Source: Clostridiales bacterium 1_7_47FAA (GTDB lineage Bacteria; Bacillota; Clostridia; Lachnospirales; Lachnospiraceae). From it: DNA of 64,000 nucleotides. The stretch spans positions 2,620,060 through 2,684,059 of the forward strand of contig DS990260.1 of assembly GCA_000155435.1 (NCBI GenBank). Reading direction: 5' to 3'. Below the pieces are notes generated by a model. That model was not told the DNA's origin, did not search any database, and saw only the letters and a list, made by a program, of their open reading frames with translations. Position numbers and translations under genes: made by a program. Positions 45,787-54,233 of the stretch are shown here, one piece after another (the stretch's first letter is position 1; the number at the start of each line of letters is the position of its first letter).

Positions 45787-46386
45787 TCATATTATGGCGG
45801 CATTATCCCATAATCGTTCGACAAGACAGATTCCTTCGCAGATGCAGTCCGCCATCTTCATGACAATGGACAGGCGGACGCTCTGAAGCATGACCGGGTC
45901 GCGGCTGCCTGCCCCGCCTACAATCCCTGTGATGGAAATGTCCCCCACCGCCTCCAGGTTCTTGGATACCCCAAGCCCGGGCTGCAGCGCCCCGCGCCCC
46001 AAGGTGGCATATCCTACATGGTCCGGACTGCCCACCGAGGCATCGATGGCCACCACCACGTAATCCGGGTAGTGAAGCTTTATATACCTGGCGTAAAGGT
46101 CCAGGTTCATGGCATGTACCGGCTTATCCAGGGTACCGATGACCGCCGCCCCGGCCAGCCGTCTGCCCCGCAGCTTATGCCCTATGAGCGGACCCAGGCT
46201 GTCCCCGGTCGATCGGTCCGTGCCAATACACAGGAACATGACCCCGTCCTTACCGGTAGCCGTCATTTCCTCACAGATCAGACGGTTCAGGTGCAGTGCG
46301 AACTGTTCTGTCTCAAATTCTGACTGTGTATTATAATAGGCAATGCCTTCCCGTTTTTGTATGTTAAATGTCTTCCATAATCTCAT
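45787..46386 (-). CDS. yyaC: Sporulation protein YyaC
   Basis: About 199 residues of the YyaC / DUF1256 family, related to the GPR-type germination-protease fold and present in spore formers. Conserved landmarks are FLCIGTDRSTGDSLGPLIG, VHAMNLD and IDASVGSPDHVG ... VGDISITGIVGG. The exact role is not settled. Start placed at the ATG 46386; a GTG five codons upstream (46401) is also possible, as neither ribosome site is strong. It supports a spore-forming host. Confidence 0.88.
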   Translation of the reverse strand: MRLWKTFNIQKREGIAYYNTQSEFETEQFALHLNRLICEEMTATGKDGVMFLCIGTDRSTGDSLGPLIGHKLRGRRLAGAAVIGTLDKPVHAMNLDLYARYIKLHYPDYVVVAIDASVGSPDHVGYATLGRGALQPGLGVSKNLEAVGDISITGIVGGAGSRDPVMLQSVRLSIVMKMADCICEGICLVERLWDNAAII

Positions 46387-46504
46387 ATCCAAGTTGTCCA
46401 CCCGAAATTTATTAAAATGTCAGGCCTTACCGTGCAAATTGGTATTCATTGGCTGATAAGGGCTGTTTTTATAGTATAGGCTTGGGCTTTTGAAATTATG
46501 CATG

Positions 46505-46542
46505 AAAAAGGGACACACGGATTGACAGTATCCGCGTGCCCG
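46505..46542 (-). terminator. Terminator downstream of merR
   Basis: On the minus strand GGGCACGCGGAT pairs with ATCCGTGTGTCCC (one bulged base, some G-T pairs), followed by TTTTTC. It lies about 180 bases beyond the merR stop. Confidence 0.6.
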
Positions 46543-46641
46543 CCTGGAAAATGCTTCTATGACAGCAGATAAACAGCCTGCTGTGGTATGCCCCGTTTTT
46601 GTGTTCATAAACAGAAAAAGAATCCTGAAAGATCCGGCGGG

Positions 46642-46712
46642 GTACGCTGTCCGTCAGCCGTGCGTCCCACTTCCCCAATGGGATATCCCTGTCCTCCGGC
46701 CAGGCAGCGTAC
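46642..46712. mobile_element. Possible relic of the MITE-like family
   Basis: An 8-bp perfect inverted repeat GTACGCTG / CAGCGTAC bounds 71 bases. The inner left block CCGTCAGCCGTGCGTCCC continues into ACTTC. It matches CCGTCAGCTGTGCGTCCC plus ACTTC at 62032-62054 inside the MITE-like element, with a single change. The outer ends differ from that family, so it may be a rearranged or truncated relative. Confidence 0.4.
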
Positions 46713-46720
46713 AAAAATAA

Positions 46721-47125
46721 TCAAACACTCCCTGATGTCCCGGAATCTTTATCTTCCGACAAAAATTCCTCATATTCTCTCGTAAACCGCTGGATTTTAT
46801 GCGTCACCACCTGAAGGTGCTGCTGCATCTGCGCAATACGTCCTTCGACCTCACGTTTATGCTCAATCAGCATTTCACATCTCTCCTTCAGTGTCTCAGG
46901 TCCTTGGTAGCACAGATTGACAAAGTCGCGGATCTGCTTTATGGACATATCTGTGTTTTTCAGGCAGGTGATTAATCCCAGCCACTCCAGGTCCCCATCC
47001 GTATAATACCGGATTCCGCTTTCTGTCCGCTTGACGTTGGGCAGCAGCCCTTCCTTTTCATAATACCGAAGGGTATTTGGGCTAAGGTGTGTTTTTTCAG
47101 CTACATATTTAATCGTATATCCCAT
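46721..47125 (-). CDS. MerR-family transcriptional regulator
   Basis: About 134 residues: a MerR-type DNA-binding domain (YTIKYVAEKTHLSPNTLRYY EKEGLLP), the second wing (GIRYYTDGDLEWLGLITCL) and a C-terminal coiled coil (EHKREVEGRIAQMQQHLQVV). No Cys cluster for metal sensing is seen. The set fits the aldo/keto-reductase-linked MerR regulators. Start at 47125, with GGAGGT seven bases upstream. It is divergent from an aldo/keto reductase whose promoter has the 19-bp spacer diagnostic of MerR control. Confidence 0.92.
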   Translation of the reverse strand: MGYTIKYVAEKTHLSPNTLRYYEKEGLLPNVKRTESGIRYYTDGDLEWLGLITCLKNTDMSIKQIRDFVNLCYQGPETLKERCEMLIEHKREVEGRIAQMQQHLQVVTHKIQRFTREYEEFLSEDKDSGTSGSV

Positions 47126-47223
47126 AGAAAGAACCTCCAATATATTTTAGGTAACGTTAAGTAACGAAGTAACACAAAACAGGATAATGATACCATGATA
47201 AGTGTAACACTAAAATCGTCAAT

Positions 47224-47255
47224 CACGAATTTAATTGGTGAAACACGAATTTAAT
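47224..47255. repeat. Direct repeat in the merR-reductase intergenic region
   Basis: CACGAATTTAAT occurs at 47224-47235 and 47244-47255, exactly 20 bases apart. It is flanked by several GTAACG motifs (47152-47172 and 47270-47277). The spacing suggests a second regulator site, or the merR promoter region. Confidence 0.4.
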
Positions 47256-47288
47256 ATTACATTTTACGCAAAGTAACGCAAAAAAAGC

Positions 47289-47319
47289 TTGACTTAGCGT
47301 TAACGCTAAGGTTTATGAT
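47289..47319 (+). promoter_or_regulatory. MerR-type promoter of the aldo/keto reductase
   Basis: The -35 TTGACT (47289-47294) and -10 TATGAT (47314-47319) are 19 bases apart, too long for normal use. The spacer region carries the perfect 18-base palindrome CTTAGCGTTAACGCTAAG (47293-47310). This is the classical arrangement in which a MerR protein twists the DNA to activate. The start of the reductase gene is 55 bases downstream. Confidence 0.85.
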
Positions 47320-47373
47320 TATCATACAGCATAATTCAATCATATGTCAAGAAACAGAACAGGAGGAAAGAGA

Positions 47374-48225
47374 ATGAAATCATTAACTGATTGCTACAGG
47401 CTGTCCAATGGGGTGGAAATTCCCTGTATTGGCTTCGGTACATGGCAGACTCCCGACGGGGATGTCTGCGTATCATCGGTGAAAGCCGCCATCGAGGCGG
47501 GCTACCGCCACATCGATACCGCCGAAATGTACGAGAACGAGGACAGCGTGGGCAAAGCCATAAAGGAGAGCGGCATCGACCGGAAGGAGCTTTTCATCAC
47601 CTCGAAGTTGAGCAACCAGGCCCACGGTTACGAAAAGACCATGGAGGCATTTGAGGGCACCATGGAAAAACTGGGTCTTGATTACCTTGACATGTTCCTG
47701 ATTCACTGGCCCAACCCCATTGCCTTCCGCGACCATTGGCAGGAGGCCAATGCAGGCAGCTGGAAAGCATTCGAGGAACTGTACAAAGCCGGCCGGATCC
47801 GCGCCATCGGAATCAGCAATTTCCGGCAGCATCACATTGAAGCCCTGATGGAAACCGCCACCATCCCCCCAATGGTGAACCAGATGAAACTCTGCCCAGG
47901 AGAAACGCAGGAGGAGGTTGTGGACTACTGCCGCTCCAAGGGCATGTTGCTGGAAGCCTACAGCCCCCTTGGCATCGGACAGATTTTCCAGGTGCCCGAG
48001 ATGCAGGAACTGGCAGACAAATACGGGCGTTCCATCGCACAGATCTGCATCCGCTGGAGCCTGCAAAGAGGGTATCTGCCGCTTCCTAAGTCAGTCACCC
48101 CTTCCCGGATCCAGGAGAACGCCAGGGTCTTCGACTTTGAGCTGGAGGAAACAGATGTCCGGCTGATTGCCGGTTTGAAGGGATGCGTCGGCTATGCCGC
48201 TGACCCGGATACAAGGACATTTTAA
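47374..48225 (+). CDS. Aldo/keto reductase
   Basis: 283 residues of the AKR superfamily. Landmarks are the N-terminal GVEIPCIGFGTW, the catalytic Asp and Tyr in HIDTAEMYENED, the Lys in LFITSKLSN, the His in MFLIHWPNP, and NADP-binding residues in LPKSVTPSRIQENARVFDF. It should reduce aldehydes or ketones with NAD(P)H. AGGAGG lies seven bases before the ATG at 47374. It is divergent from merR and probably induced by a MerR ligand such as a reactive aldehyde; the ligand is inference. Confidence 0.93.
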   Translation: MKSLTDCYRLSNGVEIPCIGFGTWQTPDGDVCVSSVKAAIEAGYRHIDTAEMYENEDSVGKAIKESGIDRKELFITSKLSNQAHGYEKTMEAFEGTMEKLGLDYLDMFLIHWPNPIAFRDHWQEANAGSWKAFEELYKAGRIRAIGISNFRQHHIEALMETATIPPMVNQMKLCPGETQEEVVDYCRSKGMLLEAYSPLGIGQIFQVPEMQELADKYGRSIAQICIRWSLQRGYLPLPKSVTPSRIQENARVFDFELEETDVRLIAGLKGCVGYAADPDTRTF

Positions 48226-48376
48226 CGGATTGGGAAGATACACGGTTGTGCATTGTGCATGGATATAATGCGGGACAGATACACACATCATTTCAGCGGG
48301 GACACATAAAAGACCATCTGTCCCTCTCAAAAGAAATGCCGTAACAGAAGAAAAGCAGGGCATTTACAACATACGT

Positions 48377-48422
48377 AAAAATCAGGGAGGACCCCATAAA
48401 CAGGAGATTCATCCCTGATTTT
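48377..48422. terminator. Bidirectional terminator
   Basis: AAAATCAGGGA pairs perfectly with TCCCTGATTTT across a 23-base loop, with A/T runs on both sides. It lies between the converging reductase (plus) and nucleotidyltransferase (minus) genes, six bases from the latter's stop. Confidence 0.8.
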
Positions 48423-48427
48423 ATTCA

Positions 48428-49351
48428 TCAGCTGTAAAGCTTCTCTTTGTACACTCCGGCGTCAATCAGCGCCCTGACAGCATCCACCACGGCCTGTTTG
48501 TCCTCTTTATAGGTGACCCCGAACCACTTGTCCGGGGTGCCAAGGACCGTGACCCTTGCACGCTTTGACTGTACCAGGTTGTCGATGATCCTGGGAAGAA
48601 GATATTCTGATTTAACATCCCCCTCCTTCAGGTTATCCAGGAACGCAGGGAAGCCTGCTTCTAACTCATCCAGGAATCCGGCCGGGATGCCCCACATGTT
48701 CATGGAAACCGGCTGGTCCGGGCTGACCGTGACAGGATTACCCTGCTCATCGGTTGCCAAAAGTCCCTCATCGGTCATCCTGATATTATAAGTTTCATTG
48801 ACCGTCTTAAGGATACCGTCATCATCCACCTGGCATACGCCCCTGGTAACAGCGCCATTGTCGCTCAGGGTATTGGAAAGCACGAATCCGCCCATGCACA
48901 GGTCATATACGTCTGAATCCCCGTCCATGACATTGACCATGTAATCGTGTATCTTCTTAAAGCCTTCCCTGCCATAATAGTCATCTGCATTGATGACCAG
49001 GAAGGGACCGTTCACCATTCCTTTTACCATAAGGACGGCCTGTCCTGTTCCCCATGGTTTTGTACGGCCGGGCGTTACCTCATAGCCAGCCGGAAGGGCG
49101 TCCAGTTCCTGATAGGCGTATTCCACAGGCAGAAGCTTTTCTATCCTGTTGCCGATAACTTCCTTAAAATCCTTCTCAAGGTCTTTCCTGATAATAAAGA
49201 TAACTTTGTTAAAACCTGCTTCCATGGCGTCATGGATGGAATAATCCATGATGATCTCCCCACCTGGTCCCACTGGTTCCAGCTGCTTGATTCCTCCTCC
49301 AAAGCGGCTTCCGATTCCGGCCGCCATGATTACCAGCGCAGTCTCTCTCAT
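48428..49351 (-). CDS. Sugar-phosphate nucleotidyltransferase-like protein
   Basis: About 307 residues with a nucleotidyltransferase fold: the signature LVIMAAGIGSRFGGGIKQLE, a metal-binding VINADDYYGREGF and a later DNGAVTRGVCQVD. It resembles UTP-glucose-1-phosphate uridylyltransferase-type enzymes, but the exact sugar is unknown. Start at 49351 after GGAG; a longer frame begins fifteen codons upstream without a site. It is next to but separate from the sugar-acid cluster. Confidence 0.8.
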   Translation of the reverse strand: MRETALVIMAAGIGSRFGGGIKQLEPVGPGGEIIMDYSIHDAMEAGFNKVIFIIRKDLEKDFKEVIGNRIEKLLPVEYAYQELDALPAGYEVTPGRTKPWGTGQAVLMVKGMVNGPFLVINADDYYGREGFKKIHDYMVNVMDGDSDVYDLCMGGFVLSNTLSDNGAVTRGVCQVDDDGILKTVNETYNIRMTDEGLLATDEQGNPVTVSPDQPVSMNMWGIPAGFLDELEAGFPAFLDNLKEGDVKSEYLLPRIIDNLVQSKRARVTVLGTPDKWFGVTYKEDKQAVVDAVRALIDAGVYKEKLYS

Positions 49352-49417
49352 AGTACTTTTTCTCCTTTGATATGAACTGGTTACATAATAGCACAATCGG
49401 GAGAAAAAGGCAAAATT

Positions 49418-50941
49418 TTATATTGGAAATTCTTTCTCATATTCTTTATCCGCTTCCGGGTAATCAAGCCTCATATGTGTCCCGCGGCTTTCTTTCCTGT
49501 TCCACGCCGCCTCCACCATCAGACGGATGGACTTTACAATCTGAAACGCCTGTGTATCCTTCTTTATCTCCTGCTGGGACAGCATTTCATCCAAACGCGC
49601 CCTGGCCTGCAAAAGATCCTCTCCCCTGCGGTAGATTCCCAGGGCTTTGACTGCAATTGCCTTTGCCTCAGGGACATATCTTCCGTATACGCCTGCATCC
49701 TCCTTATATTCCGCCGGAAGGTCATGGACCGGTTCAGGCTGGCAGGCCTTTAAACCTGCAATGGCCTGGGCACAGAGAAGTCCTGACAAGGTGGCCTGGC
49801 TGGCCGCATTGCCCGCGCACCTGCATGCCCCATGTACGCCGCCGCAGGCCTCCCCCACCGCATAGAATCCGGCTACGGTGGACTCATAATTTTCATCCAC
49901 CATGATTCCGCCTGAGAAACTATGGGCCATAGGACCAACCTCCACCAGTTCCTGATTGGGGTCCACCCCATTATCCATCAGGCGGTTGAAGAACCAGGGA
50001 TAGGCTTTTAACACATTCCTGTCAATATGCCGTAAATCCACCCACGCGCCGCCATGGGGCGTTCCCCGGCCCGCATCAACCTCTTTCCATATCTGCTTAT
50101 TAATCAATGTCTTAGGGGAACCGCCTTCTCCCTGAGGCCTCACTTTTAACATGAAGCGCTCCCCCTCTGAATTGAGAAGGTATGCTCCTTCACCCAGCAT
50201 GGCGGTGGGGCAGGGTTCCCCCACTGCGCCGGGCGGGCTCATTACAACCATCGGTTCATATTCCAGGAATTCAATATCAACCAGTTCTGCTCCGGCTTCC
50301 TTTGCAATGGCAAGGGTATTGCCCTTGATGTCCCCAGGGTATGTGGAAACCCCAAACAGGTTTCCTACCCCGCCCCAGCCAGCCACCACAACAGGCGCAT
50401 GGATATTTTCGATTCCGCCTTCCGGATTTTTTACCGTGATTCCGCAGACATGTCCATCCTCCGTCAGGACATGAAGGCATTCATATCCCATGTGGATGGG
50501 AATCCCATTTTCTTCCAGTCCATCCACCAGCTTCTTTACGATCTCAACGCCAATCAGTTCAGTGGTACAGCACAGGGACCTTGGATATGTATGGCCCGAG
50601 AGATGCCTCAGTTTTGTAGTCCCATCCTCATTTTTTGCAAATTCCACACCCCAGCGGCAGAGGAGATTGTATCCCTCCATGGTGCTGGCCGTCATGTCCC
50701 TGACCAGCGTCCTGTTATTAATCCCATATCCTGCATGAATCATATCATCATTATACTGCCCGATGGTATCCCCGTAAGGATTGTCCGGCAGGACGAAATT
50801 AATTGCTGCAATATATGGTGTTCCGCCATATGCAGTGGTGTAAATACCGATATCCTTTACACCCAGTTCACTGAGCCTTGCTGCTGTTGCCAGGGAAGCA
50901 AGCCCCATGCCTACAATGATAACATCATGTTTTTTTGCCAT
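49418..50941 (-). CDS. FAD-dependent oxidoreductase, fumarate-reductase flavoprotein-like
   Basis: 507 residues. The N-terminal dinucleotide-binding motif VIIVGMGLASLATAARL is followed by the FAD/substrate domain of the succinate dehydrogenase/fumarate reductase flavoprotein superfamily. Recognisable stretches are GGIMVDENYESTVAGFYAVG EACGG, RCAGNAASQATLSG and a C-terminal helical part (MVEAAWNRKESRGTHMRLDY). The His/Arg set is like that of aspartate oxidase. The substrate is likely an alpha-hydroxy or unsaturated acid. It is the last gene of the sugar-acid cluster, separated from the YhcH gene by a MITE-like element, so its cotranscription may be affected. Confidence 0.85.
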   Translation of the reverse strand: MAKKHDVIIVGMGLASLATAARLSELGVKDIGIYTTAYGGTPYIAAINFVLPDNPYGDTIGQYNDDMIHAGYGINNRTLVRDMTASTMEGYNLLCRWGVEFAKNEDGTTKLRHLSGHTYPRSLCCTTELIGVEIVKKLVDGLEENGIPIHMGYECLHVLTEDGHVCGITVKNPEGGIENIHAPVVVAGWGGVGNLFGVSTYPGDIKGNTLAIAKEAGAELVDIEFLEYEPMVVMSPPGAVGEPCPTAMLGEGAYLLNSEGERFMLKVRPQGEGGSPKTLINKQIWKEVDAGRGTPHGGAWVDLRHIDRNVLKAYPWFFNRLMDNGVDPNQELVEVGPMAHSFSGGIMVDENYESTVAGFYAVGEACGGVHGACRCAGNAASQATLSGLLCAQAIAGLKACQPEPVHDLPAEYKEDAGVYGRYVPEAKAIAVKALGIYRRGEDLLQARARLDEMLSQQEIKKDTQAFQIVKSIRLMVEAAWNRKESRGTHMRLDYPEADKEYEKEFPI

Positions 50942-50993
50942 ATATTCCTCCGATTAGTGTACCGGCACGGTGGAATGCCATCGTGCCAGTGCC

Positions 50994-51075
50994 TAGGGTG
51001 TGTCTGGTCCTAAGGGGGTACCTCTGGTGGATTCCTTAGGGCAGCTGCCGGAAAGTAATTTTCAAACACGCCCTA
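50994..51075. mobile_element. MITE-like element, short copy
   Basis: An 82-base element bounded by inverted ends starting TAGGG. The left end reads TAGGGTGTGTCTGG; the right end, reverse complemented, reads TAGGGCGTGTTTGAAAATTA and continues CTTTCCGGCAGCTG. The right end is about 85-90% identical to the left end of the element at 62008. TA flanks both sides. The terminal TAG supplies the stop codon of the YhcH-family gene (51073-51075). No transposase is present. Confidence 0.7.
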
Positions 51076-51519
51076 ACTCATTACAGGTATCTTCATAATG
51101 ATTTTGGTAAAAGAATGGGGTTCATCCGTATGGGATACAGGCTTATGCCCGTCATGGGGAAATGCAATGTAGAACATCCCCTTGTCCACCCGGATATGGT
51201 TCCCGGTATCCCCTAGAAGCCTCTCCGCATCCTTATCCTTATCATATGGGACCACGGTCTTTAAATCCGCCACATCCGCCCATGCCAGTTCCTCGCAGCC
51301 CTCGGCCATGATCTGGACATCAATATATCTGCGGTGCGCCTCAAAGGTCCCCTCATCCATGGGTCTCGTATCGCCCATCTGCACGTTAAAGAAACCGCCG
51401 TCAAACTTATATTTGCCCGGCTCCAGCTTCTGCATCGCCTTGACCGCCTCCATTCCTGCCCTGAGGGCGGGAATCATGGGCGTATAAAATAATATGTTCT
51501 CTGTTTTGTCAATAACCAT
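51073..51519 (-). CDS. YhcH/YjgK/YiaL family protein
   Basis: About 148 residues of the DUF386 beta-barrel family, found with sugar-acid and sialic-acid catabolic genes and thought to act on anomeric sugars. Characteristic residues are the metal-binding His/Glu in FEAHRRYIDVQIMAEG(C) and IAFPHDGHKPV. Start at 51519 with AAGGA about ten bases upstream; a longer open frame to 51693 overlaps the SDR gene and lacks a ribosome site. The stop codon is formed by the edge of a MITE-like element; only the extreme C-terminus could have been changed. Confidence 0.85.
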   Translation of the reverse strand: MVIDKTENILFYTPMIPALRAGMEAVKAMQKLEPGKYKFDGGFFNVQMGDTRPMDEGTFEAHRRYIDVQIMAEGCEELAWADVADLKTVVPYDKDKDAERLLGDTGNHIRVDKGMFYIAFPHDGHKPVSHTDEPHSFTKIIMKIPVMS

Positions 51520-51530
51520 GTGCCTGTCCT

Positions 51531-52292
51531 TTAATTCATGTAGCTTCCGCCGTTTACGTTGATTGTTTCCCCGTTTATGAATCCCGCCATGTCCGAGGCC
51601 AGGAAAACAGCCACATCGGCTACATTTCCCGTGGTTCCAAGAACCCCCAGGGGGATTTTCTTTACCACATTCCTGCGGTACTCCTCCGTCCACTGCAGTG
51701 ACATATCCGTTTCAATGGGGCCTGGGCAAATGCCGTTTACACGGATATGGTACGGCCCCATCTCATAGGCCAGCTTCTGGGTCATGGAATTGACCGCCGC
51801 CTTGCTGGCCCCATAGCATATGGAGGCATTGGCATGGGCGGTCTTACTGGCCGTGGATGAGATATTGATGACGGTTCCCGACTGTTTCTCCACCATGTGG
51901 GGGAGCACGGCCTTACAGCAGTAGAATACGCCGTCCAGGTTGATCCCCATCATCCTGTGCCACTCCTCCTCTGTCAGTTCCAGAAAAGGGATGCGGCTGT
52001 TCACGCCTGCATTATTCACCAATATATCGATTTTCCCAAATGCTTCCATACAGACGCCAGCCAGTCTGGCAGCCGTGCCGCTGTCAGAGATATCCCCCCT
52101 GACAACACGGCATTTTACTCCCAGGGCTTCTGCCTCTGCCTTCACGCACCTTAACTTTTCTTCATCATTGCCGTTAATCACCACGTCAGCGCCGTTTGCC
52201 GCCAGTGCAAGGGCAATTGCCCTGCCGATTCCCTTACTGGAACCGGTGACAATAGCAGATTTTCCTTTTAACATATCCTTCATCCCCATCAT
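51531..52292 (-). CDS. Short-chain dehydrogenase/reductase
   Basis: 253 residues, classical SDR: the cofactor loop AIVTGSSKGIGRAIALALA, NNAG motif (ILVNNAGVN), catalytic Ser (NISSTASKT) and YGASKAAV (YxxxK), then PGPIETDM and the C-terminal GETINVNGG. NAD(P)-dependent oxidation of a hydroxyl in the sugar-acid pathway is likely; the substrate is inferred only from context. The first ATG overlaps the TRAP permease stop as ATGA; a later ATG before LKGKSA is also possible. The YhcH gene starts 11 bases downstream. Confidence 0.88.
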   Translation of the reverse strand: MMGMKDMLKGKSAIVTGSSKGIGRAIALALAANGADVVINGNDEEKLRCVKAEAEALGVKCRVVRGDISDSGTAARLAGVCMEAFGKIDILVNNAGVNSRIPFLELTEEEWHRMMGINLDGVFYCCKAVLPHMVEKQSGTVINISSTASKTAHANASICYGASKAAVNSMTQKLAYEMGPYHIRVNGICPGPIETDMSLQWTEEYRRNVVKKIPLGVLGTTGNVADVAVFLASDMAGFINGETINVNGGSYMN

Positions 52293-54202
52293 GCCACGAC
52301 TTTACTTTCTTCTCTGTCCTTACTGTAGAATTTCCGTTTCTTTGCTGAACAGATGACAAAGAATGCAACTGCCACCGCGATTCCTATGATATCAGTGATT
52401 GTCTCAGGAAGGATGATCAGGATTGCGGATGCCAGCAGGATTCCCCTCTCTATCCTATTTAAGGGTACCAGGAAGAATCCGGCCATTCCGGATGCCAGCA
52501 GGTATGTTCCAAGGAACAGGATCAGGGTTCCCTTGACAATCTCAAGAGGCGTTCCTACCAGGAGGATGGACGGGTCGTATATGAAAATGAATGGTACGAG
52601 GAACGCCACTAATGCGTACGCAAAACCCGTCAGCCCCGTCTTCATGGAATCCGCCCCCGCTATCCCTGCCGCAGTGAAGGACGCCACGCACACAGGCGGT
52701 GTGATCTGAGCCATGATACCAAAATAGAATACAAACATATTTGCCTGCAAAGGCTGGATGTTAAGGCCAATCAGGGTTGGCACGAACAGGACATTTGCCA
52801 CCAGATAAGCCGCCACCGTAGGAAGCGCCATTCCTAAAAGCATGCATCCCAGCATTGTAATCAAAAGTGCAATAATCAAATAGCTGGATCCCACATTGGC
52901 TATAAGCTTGGATACCTTGGTTGCCAGGCCGGACTGGATGACAACGCCGATGATGATTCCGCATGCAGCTGTTGGCACGGCAATTTCAGAAGCCTGCTTC
53001 ACTCCCTGAAGAGCGGTTTCCCCCAGTTTCTTAAGGCTGACACAGTACTTTCCGCCTAAAACGAATTTGCTCACGACATTGATGATAAGGCAGGTGAAGA
53101 TACCCATCATGCCGCTCCGCATCAGGGATGCGCCAGATATCATGTAGTAAACCAGCACAATGGCGGGAATGATCTGATACAGTCTTGGCAGTATCTTCTC
53201 GGTCTGGATTGCCTCTGCCTTCTGTGCCCCGTCAATCATGCTCTTTTTATCAGCCATGAATGTAACCAGAAGGAACACGGACATAAAATAGGCAATGGCA
53301 GGAATCAAGGCTGCAAATGCAATGGTCTTATATGGAACCCCCAGCATTTCCGCCATGATGAACGCGCCCACGCCCATAATCGGAGGCATGATCTGTCCGC
53401 CGGTGGATGCAACCGCTTCAATGGCCCCTGCCTGGTGCGGTTCATAGCCAATCTTCTTCATCATGGGAATTGTCATGACACCGGTGGTTGCCACGTTGGC
53501 AACGGCGCTTCCTGAAATCATTCCCATAAGGCCGGAGGAGATGACGGCTGCTTTTGCAGGACCGCCGGCGCCGTTCTTGGACACCTTCATGCCCAGGTCA
53601 ATGAGAAGCTGCCCGCCTCCGCATTCGGAAAAGAATACGCCGAAAAGCATGAAGTAAAACAGGCTGCTGGCCGATGTATACAGCGGGGTCCCATAGATAC
53701 CGCTGGAACCCATGGTCATCAGTTCCGTGAACTGCTGCATATTGGTCCCTTTAAACCGGAAGATGGATGGAAAATATTTCCCGAACCAGAAGTATACAAT
53801 GAAGAACAGGATGAATCCGAACAGAATGGTTCCCAGTGTCCTTCTGACTGCCTCCAGAAGTATGATGATACATACCACCATGGCAATCTTATCAATCATT
53901 GTAACAGGTGATACATACTGCACGCGGGAAGTAAGACGTGCAGTATTGGCAATCACATAGTACAGGACAAAGGCTATGCCTGCATAAACCGGTATATCCA
54001 AAGCCTTCATCCACGGCTTCCCTGACTTCTTGTCAGCCGGGTTGTTGAGGAATACAATGAGCAGCGCAAACATCAGGTGCACCGGGCTTTGCAGCATAGG
54101 ATGCAGCGGGGACACCAGCGCCAGATATAACTGAAACAGGATCCAGACCGTACCGACTGCAATATAGGCCATTTTCTTGGGTGGTATTTTTACTCTTTCC
54201 AT
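52289..54202 (-). CDS. TRAP transporter fused permease (TAXI type)
   Basis: About 637 residues with some 15 or more hydrophobic segments. It combines the small (DctQ-like) and large (DctM-like) TRAP subunits, as in TAXI-type systems. Recognisable stretches: GMISGSAVANVATTGVMTIP, TGGQIMPPIMGVGAFIMAEM and ITPPVCVASFTAAGIAGADS. It should drive uptake of an organic acid using an ion gradient. AAGGGG precedes the ATG at 54202. It follows the solute-binding protein gene by about 30 bases and overlaps the SDR gene. Confidence 0.93.
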   Translation of the reverse strand: MERVKIPPKKMAYIAVGTVWILFQLYLALVSPLHPMLQSPVHLMFALLIVFLNNPADKKSGKPWMKALDIPVYAGIAFVLYYVIANTARLTSRVQYVSPVTMIDKIAMVVCIIILLEAVRRTLGTILFGFILFFIVYFWFGKYFPSIFRFKGTNMQQFTELMTMGSSGIYGTPLYTSASSLFYFMLFGVFFSECGGGQLLIDLGMKVSKNGAGGPAKAAVISSGLMGMISGSAVANVATTGVMTIPMMKKIGYEPHQAGAIEAVASTGGQIMPPIMGVGAFIMAEMLGVPYKTIAFAALIPAIAYFMSVFLLVTFMADKKSMIDGAQKAEAIQTEKILPRLYQIIPAIVLVYYMISGASLMRSGMMGIFTCLIINVVSKFVLGGKYCVSLKKLGETALQGVKQASEIAVPTAACGIIIGVVIQSGLATKVSKLIANVGSSYLIIALLITMLGCMLLGMALPTVAAYLVANVLFVPTLIGLNIQPLQANMFVFYFGIMAQITPPVCVASFTAAGIAGADSMKTGLTGFAYALVAFLVPFIFIYDPSILLVGTPLEIVKGTLILFLGTYLLASGMAGFFLVPLNRIERGILLASAILIILPETITDIIGIAVAVAFFVICSAKKRKFYSKDREESKVVA

Positions 54203-54233
54203 TATTTGCCCCTTTCTGTCAGACAAATGTCAT

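Larger units (their letters stand above)
46402..46720. other. Intergenic region between merR and yyaC
   Basis: About 320 bases holding the merR terminator (46505-46542) and a 71-bp inverted-repeat-bounded segment (46642-46712), both listed separately. The rest is AT-richer DNA upstream of yyaC. Short frames across it are not supported by a ribosome site. Confidence 0.5.

Noticed and set aside
46496-46714. 72-codon minus-strand frame
   Set aside because: It spans the merR terminator and the 71-bp inverted-repeat element, and has no ribosome site.
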